From positions 1 through 8,621 of the forward strand of contig JABDJT010000117.1 of the NCBI GenBank assembly GCA_013003335.1: a stretch of 8,621 nt of DNA, read 5' to 3'. This stretch comes from Verrucomicrobiales bacterium. Lineage in GTDB: Bacteria > Verrucomicrobiota > Verrucomicrobiia > Verrucomicrobiales > DEV007. This document shows, one piece after another, positions 1-7,700 of the stretch; the first letter of the stretch is position 1, and each line of letters starts with the position of its first letter. Made by a program: the position numbers and the translations under genes. Under the pieces are notes generated by a model. It was not told where the DNA came from. It worked only from the letters and a program-made list of their open reading frames with translations, and made no database searches.

Positions 1-15
1 CCACCCTCACGCCTC

Positions 16-2544
16 TTGGTCTGTATTTTTGATTTTGCCAGACTTTGTTCCTTGAACCTTGCCTCATCCATTGCAGTTATCGGCATTTCGCTGGCCGCAT
101 TTACCTCAGCCGCCGAAGGGGAAAAGACGTTCGCTTTTTCCGAAGAGGATCTCGATTTTTTCAATACCTACGTCGAATCAATTTTGCGGGAGAATTGCTA
201 CGAATGCCATTCTCACAAGGCGAAAAAATCGAAAGGCGGGCTGGTGCTGGATTCGCGGGCAGGACTGATAACGGGAGGGGATTCAGGCTCCTCGATTGAT
301 CTGGATAATCTGTCCGCCAGCCTGCTTTTGAAGGCGATTCAGTACGGCGATGAGGATTTGCAAATGCCGCCGGATGGCAAGCTGGGCGGCGGGGATATCG
401 CCCAGCTGACCGAATGGGTCGAACGGGGCGCCCCGCACGCCGTGGAGGGCAAGCTGGCGAAGGAGGAAGGGCCCGACTATGCAAAATTGATCGCGGAACA
501 CTGGTCGTTTCAGCCGGTGAAAAATCCCGTGCCGCCTGCGGGTAACGGTTCGGCGATCGACCGGTTCGTGGAACACAAACTTTCGGAAAAAAATCTGCAA
601 CGCCGAAAACCGGCGGATGATCTGACGTTGCTGCGCCGTCTCCATTTTGACCTGACCGGGCTGCCGCCGACCGAACCACAACTGAATGCGTTTCTCGCCG
701 CACGGGAATCGGCAGATCGCGAAACGGCGTTCAATTACGTGATTGATATGCTGCTCGATTCGCCGGCATTCGGCGAGCGCTGGGGCCGTCACTGGCTGGA
801 TGTGGCCCGTTACGCGGAGTCGAACGGAAAATCGCGTGACGTGATCAATCCGCATGCCTGGCGTTACCGCGACTGGGTTTACGAGGCGATCGCAGCCAAC
901 ATGCCCTTCAACCAGTTCATCATCGAGCAAATCGCCGGCGACTTGTTGCCCGCCGAAAAATGGGAACATCGGGACCAGCAAGTCCAAGCGACGGGATTTC
1001 TCGCCATCGGAGCGAAATCGTTTTCTGAAGGCAATTTCGAAATGGATTTGGTGGATGACCAAATCGATACCGTTACGCAATCGATGCTGGGTTTAACGGT
1101 CGCCTGCGCCCGCTGTCATGATCACAAATTCGACCCGATTCCGACGGCTGACTATTACGCAATGGCCGGAATTTTCCGCAGCACGAAATCAAAATACGGC
1201 CGCGGATTGCGAAATAGAAACACGCCGGAATATCAACTATTGCACGTCCTGGGGCCGACTGCGGAACAACAAATCGCAGCCGCCAAAGCCCGCGACGAGC
1301 TGATCGCGAAATGGGACAAAGCCGTCAAGGACACGACCAAGAAGGTGAATGCCCTTCAGAAAAAACTGCCGAAGAACTGGAAAGCGAGGGCGGCCGATCT
1401 TGCGAAAGTGGAGGAAGGCGAAGACCGTGAAGGAGAAGCGAATGAGGACAAAGCAATCCGCGAATTTCTTGCCGCGCAGGAAAATCTGAAGGTTGCCCGG
1501 GAAAATTTGAAAACTGCGAAAACCCGGCAACTGCCGAAAATGAATTTTGCGATGGGCGTGGAGGACGCAGAAAAACTGGAAGACACGAAGATTCATATTC
1601 GCGGCGAGCCGGGAAATCTCGGCGAATCGGTGCCACGGGGTTTTTTGAGTGGCTTGAATTTTCACGGGGCACCTGAACCAAACCGCGCCCAATCCGGCCG
1701 GCTAGAGCTCGCGCTTTGGATCGCTCACGAAAACAACCCGCTCACTGCCCGAGTAATGGCGAATCGCATTTGGCAGCACCTGTTTGGACGCGGGCTCGTT
1801 CCGACGGTGGACAATTTCGGCGTTAACGGCGAGGCACCCAGTCACCCGGGACTGCTCGATCATCTCGCCCACACCTTCATGCACGATCACCTCTGGTCGG
1901 TGAAAGATTTGATCCGCGACATCGTCCGCTCGGAAACCTATCGGCAGGCGAGCGAGTTTGATGAAGCCGCCTACGAAATCGACCCCGAAAACCGCCTGCT
2001 CTGGCGCATGAACCGAAAACGTCTCGAGGCCGAGCCGTTCCGGGATGCGATCCTGATGACAGGCGGCAACCTCGAGATTGCGCCCCCAAAATGGGGTTCC
2101 CGCGTCGCACAAATCGGTAACGGCGAAGTGGGCCGGGGCGAAAACCGGGTGCCGCTCGAAGAACCGTTCCTCCATCGCGGAGCCTACCTCCCCATTCTCC
2201 GGACCGACCTAGATCCCTTCCTGAAAACCTTCGATTTGCCCGAGCCGAGCCAACCGCAGGGCGAGCGGATCGCGACCAATGTCCCGGCGCAGAGTCTCTG
2301 GATCATGAACAACCCGTTCGTAGTCGGACAGGCGGAATCCGCCGCAAAACGCCTCCTCGAAAGCGGCGAACCAGACACCTCCGCCCGCGTGCGAAAGCTG
2401 TTCCGCATCGCGCTGTCCCGCGAACCTTCCAAAGCAGAATTGTCCCGCGCTGCCGCTTTTTTTGAAAAAGAGGAAAATCTTCAAAGATGGACGACATTCG
2501 CTCACGCCCTGATCGCATCCGCCGAATTCCGATACGTGGATTAA
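16..2544 (+). CDS. Exported planctomycete cytochrome C-like protein with DUF1549 and DUF1553 domains (PSCyt1-PSCyt2-PSD1 type)
   Basis: Large exported protein of the PSCyt1/DUF1549/DUF1553 family, abundant in Planctomycetota and Verrucomicrobiota; its reaction is not established. Residues 14-33 form a hydrophobic signal-like stretch with plausible cleavage after A33. An N-terminal cytochrome-like domain (about 40-145) carries C61-Y-E-C64-H65, a c-type haem attachment motif. DUF1549 covers about 180-390 and includes the family signature ERWGRHWLDVARYAES and a second CxxCH, C364-A-R-C367-H368, in the typical CHDHKFDPI context. A charged Lys/Glu/Ala-rich segment at about 415-505 is probably helical or coiled coil. 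DUF1553 covers about 560-815, with ARVMANRIWQHLFGRGLV and the C-terminal SREPSKAE motif. The start is uncertain: the first usable codon is TTG at 16, another TTG lies at 52, no ATG precedes the signal sequence, and the frame is open to base 1. Haem binding is inferred from the motifs. The usual DUF1501 partner is not adjacent; an SGNH-like gene follows after 24 bases. Confidence 0.9.
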   Translation: MVCIFDFARLCSLNLASSIAVIGISLAAFTSAAEGEKTFAFSEEDLDFFNTYVESILRENCYECHSHKAKKSKGGLVLDSRAGLITGGDSGSSIDLDNLSASLLLKAIQYGDEDLQMPPDGKLGGGDIAQLTEWVERGAPHAVEGKLAKEEGPDYAKLIAEHWSFQPVKNPVPPAGNGSAIDRFVEHKLSEKNLQRRKPADDLTLLRRLHFDLTGLPPTEPQLNAFLAARESADRETAFNYVIDMLLDSPAFGERWGRHWLDVARYAESNGKSRDVINPHAWRYRDWVYEAIAANMPFNQFIIEQIAGDLLPAEKWEHRDQQVQATGFLAIGAKSFSEGNFEMDLVDDQIDTVTQSMLGLTVACARCHDHKFDPIPTADYYAMAGIFRSTKSKYGRGLRNRNTPEYQLLHVLGPTAEQQIAAAKARDELIAKWDKAVKDTTKKVNALQKKLPKNWKARAADLAKVEEGEDREGEANEDKAIREFLAAQENLKVARENLKTAKTRQLPKMNFAMGVEDAEKLEDTKIHIRGEPGNLGESVPRGFLSGLNFHGAPEPNRAQSGRLELALWIAHENNPLTARVMANRIWQHLFGRGLVPTVDNFGVNGEAPSHPGLLDHLAHTFMHDHLWSVKDLIRDIVRSETYRQASEFDEAAYEIDPENRLLWRMNRKRLEAEPFRDAILMTGGNLEIAPPKWGSRVAQIGNGEVGRGENRVPLEEPFLHRGAYLPILRTDLDPFLKTFDLPEPSQPQGERIATNVPAQSLWIMNNPFVVGQAESAAKRLLESGEPDTSARVRKLFRIALSREPSKAELSRAAAFFEKEENLQRWTTFAHALIASAEFRYVD

Positions 2545-2568
2545 GCGATTGCGTCCAGAACACGATTC

Positions 2569-3828
2569 ATGAAACAACTCTCCCCACTTGTCGCGGTCAT
2601 CTCCGCGATCGCATTTTCCCTGACTAGTTCGGCCCAGGAAAAGCCCGAGGCATCGGCAAAACCTGCTTCCGGAAATCGCCAACCGACCGAGAAAGAACTC
2701 GCTGGCTGGTTGAAACGTTTTCCCGAGGCCGATACTGACAAAGACGGCAAGCTCAGCCTAAAAGAAGCTTTTTTTTACAGGCGCAATGTGCTGGGAAAAC
2801 GCCCGCAAAAAGGCGCCCCGAAAAAATTCAACGTCGACCCCGGCTGGGACGCCGAGTCATTTCCGCCGCACGCGGTTTGCTACCGGAAGCCGCAGGAAAT
2901 CAAATCGCTCTATGCCCTCCCCGTTCCTTCCTATTCGAAGCCGACTGACGGCGGTCTGCGAATCGTCGGCACCGGCCACAGTTTCATGATGCCCGGCTAC
3001 CGTACCCTGCCGAAAATCTGTGCGGCAGCCGGGTTTGAGCAGCCGCTGTTCACTCACACCGGCGGCGGCATCACCGGAAGCGCCCGCTACAAGTGGGAAC
3101 AGGAAAACGGCATCTTTCAGTTCGACAAGAACCCGAAGCCCAAACTGCTCGCGGCGATTTCCAACGGGAAATGGGACGCCATGACCTGGGGGCCGTATTA
3201 CAATGACCGTCCCGAATTTTATTCCTGCTGGATCGAGTTTTGCCAGGAAACGAACCCGAACATGAAATTTTTCCTGTCCGACGCCTGGCCTCAGCTCAGC
3301 CAACTCGATGAAATCCCGAAGTCCGAGGATTTCTTCACCCCCGAGGTCTTTGATCAAATCGGGGCGGAGAAAAACGCCGAGTATGGAAAATTGATCAAAC
3401 AGCTCCGCGAAAGGCATCCCGGAACTGAAATTTACACCATGCCCACCTCCGATTCGATGGTCCTGGCAGCGAAACACTATCTCCGTGGCGAGTTGCCCGG
3501 CGTCGAAGGCATCAATCGCATCATCGGAAAAAAAGAACGTTCGCTCTGGAAGGATCAACTCGGCCATCTTGGGCCCGGTTTCGACCGGCTGGAGGGATAC
3601 GTCTTTTATGCGACGATTTACGGACGTTCGCCCGAGCTCATCAAATCCGAAATCAACTTCGGCCCCAACCTCCGCAATTTCCCGAGTCCCGAACTCGATC
3701 GAATTTTCCGCAAGATCGCCTGGCAAGCTGTCATCAACAACCCGCTCTCCGGTGTGGTCGACGAAAACCGAGACGGAATGAAAGACGAAGTCGCCGTTGA
3801 GACCACCAAGCCGAAAACGAACGGATAA
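2569..3828 (+). CDS. Exported EF-hand protein with SGNH-hydrolase-like domain (putative esterase)
   Basis: Secreted or periplasmic 419-residue protein. Residues 1-22 are a signal peptide (K2, hydrophobic core, cleavage after A22). A canonical EF-hand calcium loop occupies 55-66: D55, D57, D59, G60, L62, S63, E66. From about 130 the protein resembles the SGNH/GDSL hydrolase fold: GTGHSFM with S138 as candidate nucleophile, a glycine-rich GGGITG at 165-170, a block with D203 and N212 (WDAMTWGPYYND), and a C-terminal D329-x-x-x-H333 followed by GYVFYATIYGRSP, which matches the end of SGNH proteins where the catalytic Asp/His lie. Near the C-terminus, D398-x-N400-x-D402-G403 resembles a second, degenerate calcium loop. 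Substrate is unknown; acyl ester removal from a glycan is a family-based guess. It begins 24 bases after the cytochrome-like gene, so an operon is likely. No clear ribosome binding site precedes the ATG. Calcium binding is well supported; hydrolase activity only moderately. Confidence 0.85.
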   Translation: MKQLSPLVAVISAIAFSLTSSAQEKPEASAKPASGNRQPTEKELAGWLKRFPEADTDKDGKLSLKEAFFYRRNVLGKRPQKGAPKKFNVDPGWDAESFPPHAVCYRKPQEIKSLYALPVPSYSKPTDGGLRIVGTGHSFMMPGYRTLPKICAAAGFEQPLFTHTGGGITGSARYKWEQENGIFQFDKNPKPKLLAAISNGKWDAMTWGPYYNDRPEFYSCWIEFCQETNPNMKFFLSDAWPQLSQLDEIPKSEDFFTPEVFDQIGAEKNAEYGKLIKQLRERHPGTEIYTMPTSDSMVLAAKHYLRGELPGVEGINRIIGKKERSLWKDQLGHLGPGFDRLEGYVFYATIYGRSPELIKSEINFGPNLRNFPSPELDRIFRKIAWQAVINNPLSGVVDENRDGMKDEVAVETTKPKTNG

Positions 3829-3841
3829 GGTTAGATTGCCA

Positions 3842-3858
3842 AACCAACCCTGTTGGTT
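3842..3858. terminator. Hairpin between convergent genes, possible bidirectional terminator
   Basis: A 7-bp perfect inverted repeat, AACCAAC / GTTGGTT, with a 3-base loop, fills most of the 32-base gap between the convergent SGNH-like and outer-membrane genes. The position suits a shared terminator, but no strong T tract follows on either strand, so it is not a classical intrinsic terminator. Its core ACCCTGTTGG (CCAACAGGGT on the minus strand) recurs in the other convergent gap near 7919. Confidence 0.45.
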
Positions 3859-3860
3859 CG

Positions 3861-4673
3861 TCAAAACCGCTTCGTAAACCCGGCAAACACGCCCAGGTCA
3901 TCTGAATTTTCATTCAACCCGACCTGCGCGCCGCAATCGAAAATCAGGTCGTTGTTGACCTGAAACGTCAGGCCGCCGGCGGCGAAGGAACGGTATTTCG
4001 TGTTTTCGCCGGTGATGCCGATGTATTCGACAAAGCCGCCGAGCCGGTCGGTGAGGGCCACTCCGATGACTGCGGTATGGAGAAATTCGATGTGATGATC
4101 GCCGGTTTCGTCGTCGTAAACAGCGTCGATTTCAGGCATGATTCCGAGGCCGATCCGATCAGTCAATTCCATGCCGAAAGGCAGAATCAAGCCGCCTTCG
4201 AATTCGCCGTTGCTCAAATCCGAGCCGGTCGGGATCTTGATGAAGGGAAAAATCGCGAATGCGGTATCGGCGGCATCGTTCCCCCACACGTTCCATTTCA
4301 GCCGAAGCTGCACGTCACCAAAGCCGTCCGGGCCGCCGTTTTCCTCCCACGAATAGAGATCGAACACCGTCTGAAAATCAATGTCGTTGGTCAGCCCGAT
4401 TTTGAAATTCGTGGCCATGACGGTGTAACTGTCGACGCCGTCATTCCGCCGCCAATCGAAGTAACTTGCCTCCACCACAAACGCCCCCGCATCCACCGTG
4501 ATCGGGCTTTCCGTCGCATCCGGCCGGTCAGGCGAAAGACCCCGCCACAGCTCGCGCGGAGTGGGGTTGAACAAGGTGTAGCCGGATTTATCAGGAGCGA
4601 CAGCGGGCGGATCGCCTGCGGTCAAAATCGTGGATGAGGCAAGCAGAAAAAAGAGAGCGGTTTGCATTTGCAT
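3861..4673 (-). CDS. Outer-membrane beta-barrel protein, transporter / Phenol_MetA_deg-like family
   Basis: A 270-residue predicted outer-membrane barrel. Residues 1-19 form a signal peptide with plausible cleavage after A19, although the n-region (MQMQT) has no positive charge. The mature N-terminal part has LSPDRPDATESP (46-57), typical of the group annotated as 'transporter' or MetA-pathway phenol-degradation-like proteins. Alternating polar/hydrophobic beta strands follow, with the family-like IPTGSDLSNGEFEGGLILPF near 127-146 and LTDRIGLGIMPEID just after. The protein ends in FTKRF, and a C-terminal aromatic residue is the usual barrel-assembly signal. An in-frame stop at 4683-4685 limits the start to ATG at 4673 or ATG at 4667. 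The gene converges with the SGNH-like gene and diverges from the propeller gene, so it is probably monocistronic. It is preceded by a promoter covered by direct repeats, suggesting control by a repressor. The transported compound cannot be read from the sequence. Confidence 0.85.
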   Translation of the reverse strand: MQMQTALFFLLASSTILTAGDPPAVAPDKSGYTLFNPTPRELWRGLSPDRPDATESPITVDAGAFVVEASYFDWRRNDGVDSYTVMATNFKIGLTNDIDFQTVFDLYSWEENGGPDGFGDVQLRLKWNVWGNDAADTAFAIFPFIKIPTGSDLSNGEFEGGLILPFGMELTDRIGLGIMPEIDAVYDDETGDHHIEFLHTAVIGVALTDRLGGFVEYIGITGENTKYRSFAAGGLTFQVNNDLIFDCGAQVGLNENSDDLGVFAGFTKRF

Positions 4674-4681
4674 GATTTGAA

Positions 4682-4709
4682 ATTAGACAAGGCTAATCTT
4701 TTTAGTCAA
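4682..4709 (-). promoter_or_regulatory. Sigma70-like promoter of the outer-membrane barrel gene
   Basis: Reading the minus strand, a -35 element TTGACT (4709-4704) and a -10 element TCTAAT (4687-4682) each match the sigma70 consensus at five of six positions and are separated by 16 bases. The -10 box ends 8 bases before the ATG at 4673. Transcription would start about 2-3 bases before that ATG, or about 8-9 bases before the alternative ATG at 4667. This is a consensus match by eye with no experimental support. Confidence 0.55.
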
Positions 4710-4716
4710 GGCGAAT
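4683..4716. repeat. Tandem 15-bp direct repeat overlapping the promoter, probable operator
   Basis: Two copies, TTAGACAAGGCTAAT (4683-4697) and TTAGTCAAGGCGAAT (4702-4716), agree at 13 of 15 positions and start 19 bases apart, close to two helical turns. The first copy, extended one base to 4682, is also near-palindromic: ATTAG-N6-CTAAT. One copy overlaps the -10 box and the other the -35 box of the barrel gene promoter, a geometry expected for repression. The TTAG...CTAA form resembles sites of DtxR-family iron or manganese regulators (IdeR, MntR/SirR type), but assignment to that family is inference. The divergent propeller gene starts 65 bases beyond the repeats and might share the control. 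Confidence 0.5.
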
Positions 4717-4781
4717 TGTAGAATCACGTATCGGTTTCCACTTGCCGCCCCCCAGCCAAATCCGAGACAATCACCAGCACT

Positions 4782-7700
4782 ATGAAGCGTTATCTTTCCG
4801 CCGTTCTCGCGCTGAACGGCCTCGTATTCGCTTCGGTGGCACCCGGTCAAAACGCCGCCGAAATTCTCCAGCAGGCAGACAATTTGAAGCGCGGGGTCTG
4901 CTGCATTCTCGGAGCGGGTAGCGATGCCCGCTCTCTCGCGCTCGATCTGACAAAGGCCAGCGAGTTGCTCGTTCACGTCCGCGATCCCGATCCGGCTGCC
5001 ATTGAGTCTCTCCAAAAATCTGCCCGCAAAGCCGGATTCCCGATCCAGCGATTGCTTGCGGAAACCGCACCACTCGACCGGCTGCCGCATGCGACGAACA
5101 CACTCGACCTGGTCGTTTCGACGACTGATGGAGCGCTCGCTGCGGTTTCGAAAGAGGAAATCCTGCGCGCGCTCCGGCCCGAGGGCGTGGCGATCTTTTA
5201 CGAAGGCGGAAAGGCCACCATTTTCAAGAAACCGGTCCCGGAAGGCCTGGACGAATGGTCGCACTGGGAAAAGGCGCCGGACAACAACCCGGTCTCGGAA
5301 GACATCCACATCAAGGCGCCCTACATGACGCAGTTCATGGCCAAGCCCTGGTACATCGGGATGCCGGCGATCACGACAGCAGCGGGCGGACGCACGTTTC
5401 TCGCGATGGGCCACATCGCCCACCACCAGCGCGAATGGGAAATGCTGAACCGTATCATCGCGCGGAACGGTTACAACGGAACGGTTCTGTGGGAGCGAAA
5501 TTTGCCGCCTGATTACCTCGTACACCGCTCCGCTTTCGTCGCCACGGAGGACGTGTTTCACATGATCAACGGCGATCACGTCCTCATGCTCGATGCCCGA
5601 ACCGGCGATGAGCTTGGCGAAATCCGCGTTCCCGATTTTCCGGGCGACTGGAAATGGATCGCGATGCAGGACGGAATTCTCTATGCGCTGGCAGGAAAAC
5701 CGGGCGACGGCGTCACGCAGATTCGCGGCGACCGCGCCATGGGCGGCTGGAGCTGGAGCGATTTGAGCAAGGGCCTGCGAAACGGCCAGGATGGAAAAAA
5801 TCCGCCTCACGGATTCGGTGATGTGTTGGCGGCCTACGATGTCGGGCAGAAAAAAGTGCTTTGGACTCACCGCGAGGAATCGCTGATCGACTCCCGCGGC
5901 CTGGCCATTCGCGACGGGAGATTTTTCCTCTACTGCCCCGAGAAATATTTCCGCGCTCTCGATCTCGCAACCGGCGATGTCGACTGGACGACCGACGAAG
6001 AAATCACCCTGAACCTCATCGAGGAACGCGGGAAAGGCCTGACGTCCACGCCCGGCTGGCGTTCGCAGACGATGGTCGTGGCCACGCCCGACACGCTCGT
6101 GATCCAGGGCCAGACGCGAATGAACGTCGTCGGGATTTCGACCGAAGACGGCTCGATGCGCTGGCACAAATCGAAAATCACGAACAACCCGAACGCAATT
6201 TACGTTGATGGAAAAATCGTGCTCGCCGTCGGCGAAAAAGCCAGCCACATCGTGATCGAGCCGAAAACCGGTACGGTGGAAGACGACCTGAAATTCTACA
6301 AACGCGCCTGCACTCGACTCACCGCGAGCCCCGACTCGTTTTTCGTTCGCGGCGAAGGCATGACGCGTTTTGACCGGGCCAGCAAAGCCGTGCTGATCGA
6401 CGGAGCCGTTCGCCCGGCCTGCAACGACGGCGTGATCCCCGCCAACGGTCTGATCTACCTCGGTCCGTGGGCTTGCGACTGCAACCTCTCGCTCATTGGC
6501 AACGTAGCCCGCTGTTCTGCCGGCAATTTCAAATTCGATCTCAGCGCGGGTGGAGGCAGCCGGCTCGAAAAGGGAACCGAATCTCCTCCGCTGACGGGGG
6601 TTCCGTTTCCGCATTTTGAGAATGATTGGCCGACCTATCGCGGAAACATCAATCGCTCCGCCTCGACCCAGGTGCCCGTGAAACCGGCCCGACGGATCGT
6701 TTGGAAATCGGAGCCGAAAATCGAATTTGTCCCGACTCATTCCGTGGCCGCTGGCGGCATGATTTTTCTCAGTGGCGAAGATGGAATCGTTCGCGCCCTC
6801 CATGGCCCAACCGGTGAGGAACTCTGGACTTTTCAAACCGGCGGCCCGGTGAAATATCCGCCGACCCTCGCGAACGGCCGGGCCTACGTCGGCAGCGGAG
6901 ACGGATATGCTTATTGCCTCGACGCGAATTCCGGCACAATGTTCTGGCGATTCCGCGCCGCGCCGGTCGAGCGGAAAGTCATGGTTTACGGGTCGCTCAG
7001 CTCGACCTGGCCGGTGAACACCGGCGTGCTGGTTCACGACAACGTCGCCTACTTCGGAGCCGGAATCGTCGATCACGACGGGACTTACGTCTATGCGGTC
7101 GACTCGAACACGGGCGAATTGATTTGGGAGAATAACACCTCCGGTCACTTGAATCCCGATCAGCGAAAAGGTGTCAGCGTTCAAGGTAATCTCACGATTC
7201 TTGAGGACTCGCTCGCGATGGCTGGCGGCAACGTCGTGTCGCCCGCGCGGTTTGATTTGAAAACCGGGAAATGTCTCGAAGCGAAGCGGGAAAATGGCCA
7301 ACCGCAATCGAATGGCGGGAAATTTGTCGGAAACCTCGACGGCAAAAAACTGATCGCCGGCGGCCGGATTTTGTATTCGTCTCCGCGCAATGTCTCCACA
7401 AAAGGCTCCTTTGAAGTCTGGTCGGTCGACCGGCAGAAAATGACAATGAATTTCGGCGGAATCCCACCCTCCTGGAACGACTCGGTTTTCGCGGTGGCCA
7501 ATTTCAAATACGGAAAGATCACCGCGCTCGACACCGCGGCCGTCTCGGAAAAAGCACAGAAGGGATTCGAAGAAGGCCCGAACCGGAACAATCGCTGGAC
7601 ACGAAATGTCGTCAGCGCATTGACTTCCCGCGGCGAAGAACGCTGGCAGTCCAACCTCGGCGATTCCGGAAAATTCGAGACGCTCAGCCTCGCCGTCGCC

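Noticed and set aside
283..1080. A 265-codon minus-strand open frame across the DUF1549 region
   Set aside because: Shadow of a well-supported gene; the sense strand holds the CxxCH motifs and family signatures and the antisense product shows nothing recognisable.
1228..1530. Charged Lys/Glu/Ala-rich stretch of the first gene as a sign of fusion or foreign insertion
   Set aside because: A variable helical linker between DUF1549 and DUF1553 is normal for this family, and reading frame and base use run smoothly through it.
2857..3864. A 335-codon minus-strand open frame across the SGNH-like gene
   Set aside because: It is in codon register with the sense gene, explained by the same avoidance of TTA/CTA/TCA; it runs through the convergent gap hairpin and shows no protein family features.
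4719..4724. TAGAAT as a -10 box for the divergent propeller gene
   Set aside because: It matches five of six positions, but no acceptable -35 element lies 16-18 bases upstream, so it is not listed as a promoter.
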